DNA of 64,000 nt from Desulfuromonadaceae bacterium (GCA_028681335.1 JAQUIT010000019.1:1-64000), one strand, 5' to 3'. Positions 50,669-60,874 are shown, numbered from the stretch's first letter. Numbers and translations: made by a program. The notes: generated by a model not told the origin, from the sequence alone.

Positions 50669-51490
50669 TTAATGGCGGTATTTCTTAGTCATTTCAAGGG
50701 TGTGTCTGACACGGGAGATTAGCCGCACTGGCTGGACCGGCTTGGGGATAAAATCGTTGAATCCAAATTCCAGAGCCTGCTGCTCATCCTCAGTGGATAT
50801 CTTGGAAGTCAGCATGATAACTGGTGTTTCGGAGGTCATGGGATTAGCCCTGATGGCTCTCAACAAACCGAAGCCGTCCATTCGTGGCATAACCGAATCA
50901 GTTATAATAAGCTTCGGTCGTTCTGACAGAGCTATTTTCAATGCCTCAAGGCCGTCACCAGCCATAAGCACCTTATACCCTTCCTTTGCAAGCGCCAGCT
51001 GGATGATTGCTGCAATAGGTGCAGAATCCTCAACTACCAGAATGGCCTCTCCACCCTCAGAACTGCTTTTTAAATAATGTACAGAGATTGCGTCCAATAT
51101 CTCTTTGCGAGTTGCAAGTACCGGGACCACCTGGAGACCGGTAATGCGGTTCAGCATTTCCATCGTTTCCAGGTCAAACGGGTCGGTGATTGCCACCGCC
51201 AGCATGGAATCTTTCTGTTTAAGCGGAAACACCAGCTTCTTCATTGCAAAATCGGATGGCAGCATGTCCAGCAGCTCTTGCGGGTATGTATGTCCAATAA
51301 AGTTTTTGATGGTTTTGAAGTTGAACTGTTTGGACAGTGCGTCTACCAGCTCTTCCTCTGTAATGACCCCCATCCGCTCAAGGACAGCACCCAAACGTTC
51401 CTTTTTAGCTTTTTGCCGTTCCAGTGCACGTTCGAGTGTCTTTTTGCTGATAATATCAGCTTCAACCAGAATATCACCCAAATGTTTCAT
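50669..51490 (-). CDS. MshEN-type domain fused to a CheY receiver
   Basis: The product is 273 aa. Residues 1-140 match the N-terminal domain of type II secretion/type IV pilus ATPases (LGDILVEADIISKKTLERAL; LGAVLERMGVITEEELVDAL; PLKQKDSMLAVAITDPFDLE). Some members of this domain bind cyclic di-GMP. Residues about 150-273 are a receiver with acceptor Asp in LIITDSVMPRMDGFGL and Lys in DFIPKPVQP. No output domain is present. It lies next to a chemoreceptor gene on the same strand, so a chemotaxis or pilus-motility role is inferred. Confidence 0.85.
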   Translation of the reverse strand: MKHLGDILVEADIISKKTLERALERQKAKKERLGAVLERMGVITEEELVDALSKQFNFKTIKNFIGHTYPQELLDMLPSDFAMKKLVFPLKQKDSMLAVAITDPFDLETMEMLNRITGLQVVPVLATRKEILDAISVHYLKSSSEGGEAILVVEDSAPIAAIIQLALAKEGYKVLMAGDGLEALKIALSERPKLIITDSVMPRMDGFGLLRAIRANPMTSETPVIMLTSKISTEDEQQALEFGFNDFIPKPVQPVRLISRVRHTLEMTKKYRH

Positions 51491-51557
51491 GCAATCACAT
51501 CCTTACATCCTCATCAGCTAACCCTGAACCATACTGCCAAAGAACAAAAAAACACTG

Positions 51558-53642
51558 CTATTTGGGGACAAGATAACCGATGCGGATCCCTCCCCAATGC
51601 CTGTTGTTTATAACCAGCGGCTTTGACATGTCGTTCAAAATCTCGCCGGTATCCCGGCGATAGGTCTGCAGCAGGAATCCGTCAGAATTGCGGGCACAAC
51701 GGATGCCGGTGTGATCGTCAAAGATGCGTTTGGTGCGGTTGTTGTTTTTGTCAATTTCAATGTTACCGGTCAACGGTTTACTGAAACGGAGGTTGTGGCA
51801 TGGGCAGTAGCCGTTGTTGTCAACGCAGATAGCATACATTACCTTAGGGTCGCGGTTGACGATCATTTCCTGGAATGGCGAAATAACCCTGTCAAAGAAC
51901 GCATCAAAGCGGGTGGTGAATTTCTGCGGAGAAGAATTCGGCACCGGGATATAGTTCCTGTCAAAAAGGTTATCGATGGTGATGCTGCGATCTTGCAGTC
52001 CTTTTTCAATAGCGGCCAGCACCTGTGATTCAATCTCGCGTATGTATGCCTTTACGGTGTCATGGTAGTTGCCGACCGAAAACTTTCCGACGGAGCCATA
52101 AATCTGTTCAACTACCTCGGAAAACGTCGAGAAAGCCTCACTGGTTCGCTGCATCATGGTGTAGGTTTCTTCAGCGCTGTGAGAAACAAGGTGAATCATC
52201 TCGGAAATATTATTTGTTGTGGCATTCTGCTCTTCTGAGGCTGTCGCGATCTGCTCAATCATTATGCGTGATTCGTTAGCATGGTTTTTGATGTTTTCCA
52301 GGCTGTCTCGAGCCTCCTCTGCTTTGGCAAGGCCGGTCCGAACGAGAACACTCTCGTTGCCGATCATGTCGGCAGCGCTGCGGCTGGTCTTCTGGATGCT
52401 TGCGACGACCTTCTTGATCTCACGGGTTGAAGCGGTTGTCTTTTCCGCCAAGCCTTTGACCTCGCTGGCGACTACGGCAAAGCCTTTGCCGGCATCACCG
52501 GCACGGGCCGCTTCAATAGAAGCATTAAGTGCCAGCAGGTTGGTTTGGTCGGCAATATCCTCGATGAGGACAACCATTTCGCCGATGTGCGTAGAGGCAG
52601 CCTCAAGTTCACGAATGGTAACCAGTGTGTCATTTACGCTTCCGCTGATCTGCTGCATGCAGTTCCAGGTTTCTTCAACAACTGCCATACCGCTGCTGGC
52701 AGCGCTGTCGACCGAGCTGGAGAGCGCTGCAGCCCGATGAGTGTTTTCAGTCACATCATGAATTGTCTGTGCCATTTCTTCGGAGGATGCAGCAACGGTA
52801 AAAGCCTGATCTTTCTGATCCTGCGTCATCTTCAGCGTCCGTTCGGTGCCGGCGGCCAATTCGCAGACGCTTGTTCCAATCAGGCATGTTTGTGAATACA
52901 GATCAGAAAATGTATGGCGAATTTTCTCGGTAAGGTTGTTAACTTCGTCTCCGAGTCGCCCGATTTCGCAGGTTGTCTTGATTTCGAGGACCTTGGTCAG
53001 ATCTCCTTCGCTGCCGGCAAGATCACCCAGCTGCTTATAAAGCTCTGTAATCTGTTGAACCACGGTGCGGTTGAAGAAAATGTAGAGCGTTGCCAGCATG
53101 GCAAGAAAGAAAAACACCCCTATCGCCGACATATACGCGGTAAGACGTAGCGCTGAGGTAAATCCGTCTTCAAGTGATGTCGTCAAAAGTATGCCGCCCA
53201 GGTATTTCACGTCACCACTGTGGCAACTCCGGCAGCGCTCCTCATTTAACAACGGCACCGCCAGATCGAGAAATCGCTTTCCGTCCTTGTTTCCTGATAG
53301 CTCTTTGGGTGACCCTGAGGCAATGGCTGAGCGGACCTCCTCACTGACGGAGTCTCCTCCCCATTCTTTGCCGTCCACATTGAATAGTCTGATCCCCTTA
53401 ACGCCACCCTTGGTTTTGATGTCAGCAACATAAGCGCCAAAATCTTTCATGTCCCCCTTTGTCATCTGGTTAAGGAGGTCATGGGTAACAGTAGAGGCAA
53501 GCTGTCGGGCATTTTTCCTCTGCAGGTCGATGGTGGCGGTATATTCAAGATAGATCGAAATGATACCAAGACCGGTAAAACCAATGCAAAGAGTGGCAGC
53601 AATGATAAGAAGGATTTTGCGGTTCAGGCTTGACTTGAACAT
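51558..53642 (-). CDS. Methyl-accepting chemotaxis protein with haem c motif
   Basis: The product is 694 aa. Two membrane segments (residues about 10-30 and 168-190) flank a periplasmic sensor that contains RCRSCHSGD near residue 137, a CxxCH motif for covalent haem. HAMP-like linker, then the signalling hairpin with the tip [21 protein letters not shown] 150-residue C-terminal domain with [16 protein letters not shown] and [12 protein letters not shown] follows, rich in Cys/His. A redox or gas sensor is likely, as in other Geobacter haem chemoreceptors. Confidence 0.9.
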   Translation of the reverse strand: MFKSSLNRKILLIIAATLCIGFTGLGIISIYLEYTATIDLQRKNARQLASTVTHDLLNQMTKGDMKDFGAYVADIKTKGGVKGIRLFNVDGKEWGGDSVSEEVRSAIASGSPKELSGNKDGKRFLDLAVPLLNEERCRSCHSGDVKYLGGILLTTSLEDGFTSALRLTAYMSAIGVFFFLAMLATLYIFFNRTVVQQITELYKQLGDLAGSEGDLTKVLEIKTTCEIGRLGDEVNNLTEKIRHTFSDLYSQTCLIGTSVCELAAGTERTLKMTQDQKDQAFTVAASSEEMAQTIHDVTENTHRAAALSSSVDSAASSGMAVVEETWNCMQQISGSVNDTLVTIRELEAASTHIGEMVVLIEDIADQTNLLALNASIEAARAGDAGKGFAVVASEVKGLAEKTTASTREIKKVVASIQKTSRSAADMIGNESVLVRTGLAKAEEARDSLENIKNHANESRIMIEQIATASEEQNATTNNISEMIHLVSHSAEETYTMMQRTSEAFSTFSEVVEQIYGSVGKFSVGNYHDTVKAYIREIESQVLAAIEKGLQDRSITIDNLFDRNYIPVPNSSPQKFTTRFDAFFDRVISPFQEMIVNRDPKVMYAICVDNNGYCPCHNLRFSKPLTGNIEIDKNNNRTKRIFDDHTGIRCARNSDGFLLQTYRRDTGEILNDMSKPLVINNRHWGGIRIGYLVPK

Positions 53643-53960
53643 AGGATAGTCACCTTTTGGCGGATTAAGCTACAAGATTGCAGGTACGGGATTCTACACC
53701 AGGAGGGTGGATTATACAAACGGTTTCTTAACTTATAAAACCATGTTTTTTGCTAAACGGTATCGATGAGTTGAATTGTAATTTTCATTAAAGCACCTGT
53801 TTTCGGCCTCTGTGGCTGTTATCAGACACTAAATATAAGTGTATTCTTAGTTGAAATGCCCAAGCCAAAAAGAGAAGGTTGTTGGTTTAATAACGAGGTA
53901 TAAATAAACAGGTAAACAAACTTGAATTGTGCAGAGTTCGCGGGGATCCGAGGGAAAAGA
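53643..53960. other. Gene-free segment
   Basis: Between the chemoreceptor start and the rpmA terminator. No convincing frame, tRNA or repeat was seen. It should hold the chemoreceptor promoter, but no consensus box stands out. Confidence 0.5.
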
Positions 53961-53990
53961 AAAAGCCCTGAAGTGACCTCCAGGGCTTTT
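53961..53990. terminator. Rho-independent terminator after rpmA
   Basis: A 10-bp perfect stem AAAAGCCCTG/CAGGGCTTTT with a 10-base loop. On the minus strand it is followed by TCTTTTCCC, fitting the end of the rplU-rpmA operon. Confidence 0.85.
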
Positions 53991-54015
53991 GAATGAACAG
54001 ATTAACGTGGATGAT

Positions 54016-54270
54016 CTAGTTCGGGTATACAGAAACCTTTTTGCGATCCTTGCCAAGACGCTCAAATGCAACAACGCCTTCGATCAGAGCAAACAGGGTG
54101 TAATCCTTGCCGCAGCCAACATTGTTGCCGGGATGAATCTGTGTGCCGCGTTGACGATAAATGATGTTGCCGGCTTTGACGCTCTCGCCGCCGAATTTCT
54201 TGCAGCCGAGACGCTGTCCACCAGAATCTCTACCGTTTCTTGAACTACCACCAGCTTTTTTATGTGCCAT
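54016..54270 (-). CDS. rpmA: 50S ribosomal protein L27
   Basis: The product is 84 aa. It opens [16 protein letters not shown], the tail that reaches the peptidyl transferase centre, and contains [20 protein letters not shown]. It follows rplU by 38 bases, the usual arrangement. Confidence 0.98.
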   Translation of the reverse strand: MAHKKAGGSSRNGRDSGGQRLGCKKFGGESVKAGNIIYRQRGTQIHPGNNVGCGKDYTLFALIEGVVAFERLGKDRKKVSVYPN

Positions 54271-54308
54271 TTCCGTATCTCCTGGGAAAAATATTTATGC
54301 GGTCTTGG

Positions 54309-54617
54309 TTATGCGGTAATCTTTTCAATCTTGAGAACGGTCAGGTGTTGACGATGACCGCGCAGTTTGCGTGAGTCTTTACGACGTTTTGATTTAAATA
54401 CGAGGACTTTTTTGCCCTTGCCCTGTACGGCAATTTTAGCTGTTACTGAAGCCCCGGCAACGAGTGGTGCACCAACAACAGTTTTTTCGCCACCAACCAT
54501 AAGGATTTCAGCAAATTCTATGCTGTCACCGATTTCGCCCTCAAGTTTTTCAACCTTGAGAAATTCACCTTCGGCTACCTTGTATTGCTTTCCACCTGTC
54601 TTAATAACTGCGTACAT
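54309..54617 (-). CDS. rplU: 50S ribosomal protein L21
   Basis: The product is 102 aa from the ATG at 54617 with GGAGATGG upstream. [18 protein letters not shown] and [19 protein letters not shown] are family signatures. It is first in the rplU-rpmA operon. Confidence 0.98.
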   Translation of the reverse strand: MYAVIKTGGKQYKVAEGEFLKVEKLEGEIGDSIEFAEILMVGGEKTVVGAPLVAGASVTAKIAVQGKGKKVLVFKSKRRKDSRKLRGHRQHLTVLKIEKITA

Positions 54618-54785
54618 ATGCCATCTCCATCCGCTTCTAATTTTTAAAGAGTTATGGAATATAGATAGATGGGTTCGATAAGTCAAGCAGAAAATGACGT
54701 CGAGTAAATCAGGCCCACTGTATCTGTTAGCTGTGCCGCCTTTAAGAGGGTGTTGGCTTACAAATAATCACTAATTTTCATGTGC

Positions 54786-55844
54786 TTAACCAAAAAGTTC
54801 GTCAAAAATTGCCTGTACAGTTGTTATCCGGTCAGCTTTCCAGGCGTTGGTCCCGCAAAAAACAAGGCCGGTTTCAACATCTCCCCGCTGGGCGCGATCC
54901 AGGGCCGATACAATACAGAAGCGCTCGCCTGACTCCTTGTAGGAGCATTTCTTTAAGCAGCCCATCCGGCAGGGGGTGTGGTGGTCAAGATCATACTGGC
55001 GAATGTTATTGATATTTTTTAAAATGGCTCGCCCGGGCAATCCTGCCGGGCTCATAATCAGGCCGATGTCCTCTTTCGTACAGTCAATATAGAACTGCTT
55101 GAATTCGTTTTCGGCATCGCACTCCTCGGTACAGACAAAGCGACTGGCCATCTGGACTCCGTCAGCCCCCTCGGCAAGGGCATGCTCCACGTCTGTCCTG
55201 TCCCATACTCCCCCGGCTGCAATAACCGGTACATCAACACCGCACTCGTCGCGGAAAAAGGCCTTAATTGAGCGCACGGTTGCGTATTGGTCATACTCGC
55301 CGGTGCCGATGTTCTCCATCTTTTCGCCCAGGTGCCCGCCAGCAGTATCCGGGTCTTCTACGACAACTGCATCTGGTAGGCGGTTGTACGCCTTCTGCCA
55401 CTTGCGTACAATCAGTTGGGCGGCGCGAAGTGAGGAAACGATCGGAACCAGCGCGACATCGGGATGGTCGGCCGTAAGTTCAGGCAGTCCCATTGGCAAT
55501 CCGGCTCCGCAGACAATCACTTTTGCCCCGCCTTCAATGGCCGCCTTGACAAGCGGTGCGTAATCAGAAAGAGCCACCATGACATTGACGCCGATAACGC
55601 CGTCCGGCGCGATCTCGTACGCCTTGCGCAACTCGGCTTTGAAAGCCTCCAGCTCGGCCTGGAAAAAGTTTTTGCCATCATAGAGTCCACTATTGAGGGC
55701 TATGCCGGCCGCAGCAACCAGTCCTACTCCACCGCATTTTGCGATATGTCCAGCAAGGCGGCCGGCAGATATCCGGGCTCCCATGCCGCCCTGAATAAGG
55801 GGATAACGAACAGTATACTTTCCAATTTGTAGCGGCTGTGCCAT
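54786..55844 (-). CDS. FMN-dependent NAD(P)H oxidoreductase, nitronate monooxygenase/FabK-like
   Basis: The product is 352 aa from the ATG at 55844 (AGGAGTGAC upstream). A TIM-barrel with PLIQGGMGARISAGRLAGHI, VIAAGGVWDRTDVEHALAEG and DGVQMASRFVCTEE marks the 2-nitropropane dioxygenase/FabK group. The C-terminus has several cysteines (PCRMGCLKKCSYKES, then RFCIVSALDRA), a variant found in anaerobes. The substrate is unknown; nitroalkane oxidation or enoyl reduction are possible. It stands alone. Confidence 0.88.
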   Translation of the reverse strand: MAQPLQIGKYTVRYPLIQGGMGARISAGRLAGHIAKCGGVGLVAAAGIALNSGLYDGKNFFQAELEAFKAELRKAYEIAPDGVIGVNVMVALSDYAPLVKAAIEGGAKVIVCGAGLPMGLPELTADHPDVALVPIVSSLRAAQLIVRKWQKAYNRLPDAVVVEDPDTAGGHLGEKMENIGTGEYDQYATVRSIKAFFRDECGVDVPVIAAGGVWDRTDVEHALAEGADGVQMASRFVCTEECDAENEFKQFYIDCTKEDIGLIMSPAGLPGRAILKNINNIRQYDLDHHTPCRMGCLKKCSYKESGERFCIVSALDRAQRGDVETGLVFCGTNAWKADRITTVQAIFDELFG

Positions 55845-56018
55845 AGTCACTCCTGCATAACATAAGATCAATCAATAATAGCAAAGCCTCGGCCGAAACA
55901 AATGTAATAGTTTTGTAAAACGAGTATGCGGCCTCCGGATTTGCCGTACATTTTTTTCTGGACTTGTTGGCTGTTTCTCACTAAAATCTGACAGTTTATT
56001 TGAAATTAGGAGTCTGTT

Positions 56019-56375
56019 ATGGAACAGGAAAAACTGGATTATTTCAAGAACTTGCTGAATGAAGAAATGAAATCATTACTTGGTGAAGCGGGCAAGACCG
56101 TATCCGAAATGACCTTGGATGCTTCAAATTTCCCCGATCCGACCGACCGGGCTACACAGGAGTCAGATCGTAACTTTGAGTTGCGTATCAGGGATCGCGA
56201 ACGGAAACTGATCAATAAGATTAAAGATGCCCTTGAGCGCATAGAGTCTAAAGAATTCGGCATTTGCGATGACTGCGGTGAAGAGATCGGTGAAGCCCGC
56301 CTGAAGGCGCGGCCGGTAACAACTCAGTGCATTAACTGCAAGATGGCTGCCGAGGAAAAGGAAATCCGTATTTAA
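56019..56375 (+). CDS. DksA/TraR-family zinc-finger protein
   Basis: The product is 118 aa. A coiled-coil N-terminal half carries FPDPTDRATQESDRNFELR, including the acidic tip region, followed by the zinc finger GICDDCGEEIG...TTQCINCK. DksA-type proteins enter the RNA polymerase secondary channel and modulate initiation with ppGpp. It is shorter than E. coli DksA, as in many Deltaproteobacteria. The kinase gene 44 bases downstream may be in the same unit. Confidence 0.92.
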   Translation: MEQEKLDYFKNLLNEEMKSLLGEAGKTVSEMTLDASNFPDPTDRATQESDRNFELRIRDRERKLINKIKDALERIESKEFGICDDCGEEIGEARLKARPVTTQCINCKMAAEEKEIRI

Positions 56376-56419
56376 CGTAATGATTACTATGCAATAAATG
56401 ACGGTGCACGGGATCAGAC

Positions 56420-57787
56420 ATGAAGACTCAGGATTCTTTACCACATACTGAAACCGATAATCGCCTGTCTGAGCTGACGCTTCTGTACCAGCTCAGTAAC
56501 ACAATGCTTTCCACCATACGCCTCAACAAGCTGGCGCATCTTATTCTTACCGCTGTTACCACGCCATCGTCCAACCTCTTTGAACGCGCTATTCTCTTTC
56601 TGCGTAATGAAAAAACCAACGTACTGCAAGGTATGCTGGCCGTGACGCGCCAGTCGTCTGAAGGGTTGCGTATTGTCGGTGGCCATGATGCTCTTGGCAG
56701 TCGTTGGGATATAAGTGACGAAATAATATCGCTACAGCGATCTGACGATTTTTGTTTAAAGGTCCGACTTACCCGCATTGAAATTGACAGAGGCTGCCCT
56801 CTCGTATATCAGGTTATTTCAGAAAGGGCTCTCTGCCAATCCGATGAGGTCCAATGTCAAAGATGCCAGGCCTGCAGCTTCATAAGGCCATTATGCGGCG
56901 GATCATTTGCGGCAGCACCGCTTGTTGCCCGCGAAACAGCTATTGGTATGATCGTTGTTGACAATCCGGATTCCGGCCGGCAAATATCAAGTAATAACCT
57001 TCACTTTCTTCAGCTTTTTGCCAATCAGGCCGGGATGGCGATTGAGAATTCAATGCTGTATAATCGCCTCGAAGAGGCTCACCTGAACCTGAGTGAGGCC
57101 AGAGAGCGCCTTTCCCACGGGGAGCGTCTGGCTGCTATCGGCGAGATGGCGGCAAGCCTTGCCCATGAACTTAAAAATCCGCTTATTACCATTGGCGGTT
57201 TTGCCGGTCGCCTGCTTAAATCTCTACCGGTAGATGCACGGGAACATCGCTATGCCGACACCATTGTCTCTGAGGTAGGTCGGCTGGAAAAAATGCTCTC
57301 GGAGATTCTGAATTTTTCGCGCAAACCGACCATCTGTTTTAGCAACTGCAATCTGGAGGATATTGTTCGGGAGTGCCTTGCAAGTTGCACCACCGCTTTC
57401 GAGGACCATAATATCAAGGTGTCGTTTAGCAGTGACGACCAGCCGCTGATAGTTTCAGGTGATGCGCACCAGCTGAAACAGGTTTTCCTCAATCTTGTAC
57501 TTAACTCCTGTGATGCTATGCCTGAAGGGGGAAAGCTGATTTTGACCCTTGAGAGAACACATCTTGACCGGAAGTCTGTTATTGTCACCATAGAGGACAC
57601 CGGCGGCGGAATTCCCAAAGAGATGCAGTCGCAGATATTCAACCCATTTTTTACAACCAAACACCATGGTACCGGGCTTGGGCTCTCGATAGCCAACCGC
57701 ATAATTATCAATCACTTTGGCTCAATAGAGACTCACAATACTGAGCAGGGTGCTGTTTTTACAATAATATTACCGCTGTTGGAATAG
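56420..57787 (+). CDS. GAF-domain sensor histidine kinase with Cys-rich insert
   Basis: The product is 455 aa, soluble. Residues about 10-215 form a GAF domain. It contains five cysteines in LCQSDEVQCQRCQACSFIRP and LCGG, a possible metal or Fe-S site. HisKA (ASLAHELKNPLITIGGFAG) and HATPase_c (QVFLNLVLNSCDAMPEGG; TTKHHGTGLGLSIANRI) follow, as in NtrB-like kinases. No cognate regulator lies next to it. Confidence 0.9.
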   Translation: MKTQDSLPHTETDNRLSELTLLYQLSNTMLSTIRLNKLAHLILTAVTTPSSNLFERAILFLRNEKTNVLQGMLAVTRQSSEGLRIVGGHDALGSRWDISDEIISLQRSDDFCLKVRLTRIEIDRGCPLVYQVISERALCQSDEVQCQRCQACSFIRPLCGGSFAAAPLVARETAIGMIVVDNPDSGRQISSNNLHFLQLFANQAGMAIENSMLYNRLEEAHLNLSEARERLSHGERLAAIGEMAASLAHELKNPLITIGGFAGRLLKSLPVDAREHRYADTIVSEVGRLEKMLSEILNFSRKPTICFSNCNLEDIVRECLASCTTAFEDHNIKVSFSSDDQPLIVSGDAHQLKQVFLNLVLNSCDAMPEGGKLILTLERTHLDRKSVIVTIEDTGGGIPKEMQSQIFNPFFTTKHHGTGLGLSIANRIIINHFGSIETHNTEQGAVFTIILPLLE

Positions 57788-57802
57788 TCTGTTGTTCATA
57801 AT

Positions 57803-57878
57803 GGGGCTGTAGCTCAGCTGGGAGAGCGACGCGTTCGCAATGCGTAGGTCGAGAGTTCGATCCTCTTCAGCTCCACCA
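57803..57878 (+). tRNA. tRNA-Ala (CGC)
   Basis: It is 76 bases including CCA. The acceptor is GGGGCTG/CAGCTCC with the alanine-specific G3-U70 pair. The anticodon arm is ACGCG-TTCGCAA-TGCGT with anticodon CGC. The D-arm is AGCTCAGCTGGGAGAGC, and the T-arm is GAGAGTTCGATCCTCT. No integrase is nearby. Confidence 0.96.
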
Positions 57879-57986
57879 TTTACCTATCCACTGTTTTTTA
57901 AATTGTCGCATATGCCGGCTGGAAAGCTGCTGTTGAAGGTATACGTTCATGTCGTATTTCTTGTTAATCTGCCGTGAGGCCTGCTG

Positions 57987-59144
57987 ATGCACCCCTGCCG
58001 TACCGCCCTGATATATTCACCGCTTTTTGGTAATTTCGATTATGGCGTGGACCACCCGTTCAAGTTGCAGCGTAACCGTATGGCGTATGATCTGATGGAC
58101 GCCTATGGTCTGCTGGCACTTCCGAACATGCAGGTTCGTGATTGCCTGCCGGCAACCGATGAACAGTTGCTCTCTTTCCACACTCCGGAGTACATCGCCC
58201 GTCTGAAGGAGTTCAGCTCTTCCGAAGAGCCGCGGGCAGATTTCAGGTTTGGTCTTGGAGATGCGGATTGCCCGGTTTTCAAGGGGTTGTACGATTATGC
58301 GGCGCTGGGTGCCGGAGCGACCTTTGAGGCGGTCCGCCTGGTGGAGGAAGAAGGGTTCGATGTCGCCTTCAATATGAACGGTGGCTGGCACCATGCCCAT
58401 CGTGCCCGGGCCTCCGGTTTTTCGTACCTTAATGATGCGGTGATTGCCATTAACTGGCTGGTTGCCCGTGGCCGGCGTGTGTTATATCTGGATATTGACG
58501 CCCACCACGGTGATGGTGTTCAGGAGGCGTATTACGGCACCGATCAGGTCATGACGATATCTCTTCACGAAAGTGGTATATATTTCTATCCAGGTACCGG
58601 CTTTGAGGATGAAACGGGAGAGGGAAGTGGAAACGGCTATTCTGTCAACGTGCCGCTACTTGCTCACGCTGATGACGCCATGTATATGAAGGCCTTTGAC
58701 GAGGTTGCCTATCCGTTGATCGCCGCCTTCAACCCTGACATTATTGTTACACAGATCGGCGCGGATACTTTCCGCACGGATCCGCTCACCAATCTGGAAA
58801 TCACGACCTACAGCTACTCCTGGATGCTTGCAAAAATAAAACGGCTGAAAATCCCCTGGGTGGCGCTGGGCGGTGGCGGGTACGATCTTATGAACACTAC
58901 CCGGGCCTGGACACTGGCCTGGGCGATCATGAACAATGTCAAGCTCAACCCGCGCCTCCCCGCTGCGTTCATCGACAAGATAGAGCCTCTGGGTTATCGG
59001 AACCGTGTTCTTCTGGACGCCATGCACTGGGCAGACGAAGATGAGCGAGCGCTGGCACTGACGGCGGTTGAAAAAAGCATTGCCCGTATCAAAGCAAACA
59101 TTTTTCCCGGTATACTCGGAAGCTATGGCAATACTTCCCTCTAA
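57987..59144 (+). CDS. Histone-deacetylase-fold protein (AcuC-like)
   Basis: The product is 385 aa. The zinc-dependent deacetylase motifs are present: GGWHHAHRARASGFSYLND, then YLDIDAHHGDGVQEAYYG and TQIGADTFRTDPLTN, with GGGGYDLMNTTRAW. AcuC relatives deacetylate acetyl-CoA synthetase; the substrate here is unknown. Its last 20 bases overlap the next gene, making a coupled set of at least four genes. Confidence 0.92.
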   Translation: MHPCRTALIYSPLFGNFDYGVDHPFKLQRNRMAYDLMDAYGLLALPNMQVRDCLPATDEQLLSFHTPEYIARLKEFSSSEEPRADFRFGLGDADCPVFKGLYDYAALGAGATFEAVRLVEEEGFDVAFNMNGGWHHAHRARASGFSYLNDAVIAINWLVARGRRVLYLDIDAHHGDGVQEAYYGTDQVMTISLHESGIYFYPGTGFEDETGEGSGNGYSVNVPLLAHADDAMYMKAFDEVAYPLIAAFNPDIIVTQIGADTFRTDPLTNLEITTYSYSWMLAKIKRLKIPWVALGGGGYDLMNTTRAWTLAWAIMNNVKLNPRLPAAFIDKIEPLGYRNRVLLDAMHWADEDERALALTAVEKSIARIKANIFPGILGSYGNTSL

Positions 59145-59967
59145 TAGCCAACTGCTGGATGCCGCCGGAAGGCCGCTTTCTTCACTTAAGGCGATCAATC
59201 GGCTGGGTGAAGCTGAAAAGGAGCTGATCTACTCCCGTCTGCTGCCACAGCGGTTGCGCGATGTTCTTGGTTTGGCGGAGAAGGGCTTGTTCAACCCGGC
59301 AGGGGAGCAACTGGTCACCATCATCGCCCCTGAAGGTTTGCCGCTGGTACGCATAGAAGCCAGGTCAAAGCCAAAAGACGGTGTAACTGTTTTTTTTCTG
59401 GAACTGTCGGACACCCAGTTTCATCAGATGGAACTCAGCTTCTGTATTATTCGCGATCCAGCCTCCCCTCAGTATGCGGTGGACGTCGATGAGACGGGGA
59501 GAAACAACTGGTTCGCGTCTCAGGGGCGTAATATTCCGGAAGAGCTGCGCGCTATGAAGGCCGGCCTTTTTCCCAACCAGACACACCACGGACTACAGCT
59601 GTTTGCGGAGTTTTTCCCGCTGCTGGAGCGCTTTGCCGATGCGCTCGGGATACATATGATTGTGGCTGAGCCGCTCTCCTATGACAATGCGATCCGCTAC
59701 GAAAAATACGGATTTGATTATCTGCGTGGCAGATTGCTGATGGAGGAGATTAACCGGGAGTTTCAGCCCGGGGGGCGCTATTTTTCAAGACTGGACGGGT
59801 CAAGTCCTTTCCGGAGGCCCGGAATGGAGCGAACCGTGAGCGGTCGTAGCTGGGCAATTCACGACGGAATTATGGATAAGCCGTGGGACGAGGTGCAGAT
59901 CTATCGAATAGTCGGTGTTCATGCCGGCATCAACACGTTCCCGGGAAGAGAGGAAGAGAAACGATGA
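59125..59967 (+). CDS. Hypothetical protein, 280 aa
   Basis: It starts at the ATG at 59125 inside the end of the deacetylase gene. No family was recognised with confidence. The C-terminal half (LGIHMIVAEPLSYDNAIRYE, then YGFDYLRGRLLMEEINREF) loosely recalls acetyltransferase-like proteins. It is polar with no signal peptide. The next gene's ATG overlaps its TGA. Coupling to a deacetylase suggests a related acylation role, by inference. Confidence 0.65.
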   Translation: MAILPSNSQLLDAAGRPLSSLKAINRLGEAEKELIYSRLLPQRLRDVLGLAEKGLFNPAGEQLVTIIAPEGLPLVRIEARSKPKDGVTVFFLELSDTQFHQMELSFCIIRDPASPQYAVDVDETGRNNWFASQGRNIPEELRAMKAGLFPNQTHHGLQLFAEFFPLLERFADALGIHMIVAEPLSYDNAIRYEKYGFDYLRGRLLMEEINREFQPGGRYFSRLDGSSPFRRPGMERTVSGRSWAIHDGIMDKPWDEVQIYRIVGVHAGINTFPGREEEKR

Positions 59968-60872
59968 ACAACAAGCAGCTGAGCCAGCCAACAACGATGG
60001 AAGGAATCATATATTTTACTCCGCCGGACGGTTATCTGCTCTGCGGCCGTGATGGTCGCGTCGAGATCCCGTGGGCAGGCAAACCGCCCGTACCGCTGCT
60101 GGAGGAGGATTTCGCAACAGCCGAAGCAAGCGGCGCACCTGATTATGATATGGTGGGGCGCGGCATCTATCAAGCACTACGGCTTAATCCTGACTGTGTC
60201 GGTGCCGCCGTCTATGCGGCCGTACTGAAAGAGGCCTATCCGCATATCGTGTCCGATCTGGGAGGGCAGATCATCATGCTGGATGCCAAGGAGGTTGACG
60301 CTCCCTATCTGGATCGCAAGATAAATTTCCTCAAGATCATGGTACTGCTTGACCCGGACAATGCAGGGCTGCCGCTGGAAATAGCCAGAACATATATTGA
60401 CAAGGGCTCCCGTTTATCCAGTATGCAGCACGCAGTATCCTGCTGGTATGCTGCTGAAAAACAGCTGAAAATGTCCCTGGAACTGAATCCCGGTGACATC
60501 CACGCAGCATATGAGTACGGTGAAACATTGTACGTTCTTGGTCGTTACGAACAGGCCGCTGAGGCCTGGAGTGAACTGATTGATCTGCTGGGCCCGGCTG
60601 AACGGGCACGTGTCGAAGCGCGCATTGCCGGAATTCTGGCAGGCAAGGTCCCCATGGTTCCCCCGCTGGACTATCTGACTGCGCTTGCGGTTGCTGTCGA
60701 ACAGCATCATAGTGGTTTTAGCGATGATGCCGCAGCAATTATAACAGACGTCTTGTCCGATAAAATATTTGCCGATCAGTTTCCGCTCAACGAGGTATAC
60801 TCGCTACTTGGAACCTGCTATCAGGAGATCGGCCTGATGGACGAAGCGGCAGAAGCTTTCAAGAGGAGTTGA
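59964..60872 (+). CDS. TPR-containing protein
   Basis: The product is 302 aa. Helical tetratricopeptide-like units are seen at LKMSLELNPGDIHAAYEYGE, TLYVLGRYEQAAEAWSELI and VYSLLGTCYQEIGLMDEAAE. The N-terminal 100 residues are of unknown type. It is cytoplasmic. ATGA overlap with the previous gene, and a 34-aa membrane peptide 2 bases downstream. Confidence 0.7.
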   Translation: MNNKQLSQPTTMEGIIYFTPPDGYLLCGRDGRVEIPWAGKPPVPLLEEDFATAEASGAPDYDMVGRGIYQALRLNPDCVGAAVYAAVLKEAYPHIVSDLGGQIIMLDAKEVDAPYLDRKINFLKIMVLLDPDNAGLPLEIARTYIDKGSRLSSMQHAVSCWYAAEKQLKMSLELNPGDIHAAYEYGETLYVLGRYEQAAEAWSELIDLLGPAERARVEARIAGILAGKVPMVPPLDYLTALAVAVEQHHSGFSDDAAAIITDVLSDKIFADQFPLNEVYSLLGTCYQEIGLMDEAAEAFKRS

Positions 60873-60874
60873 TA

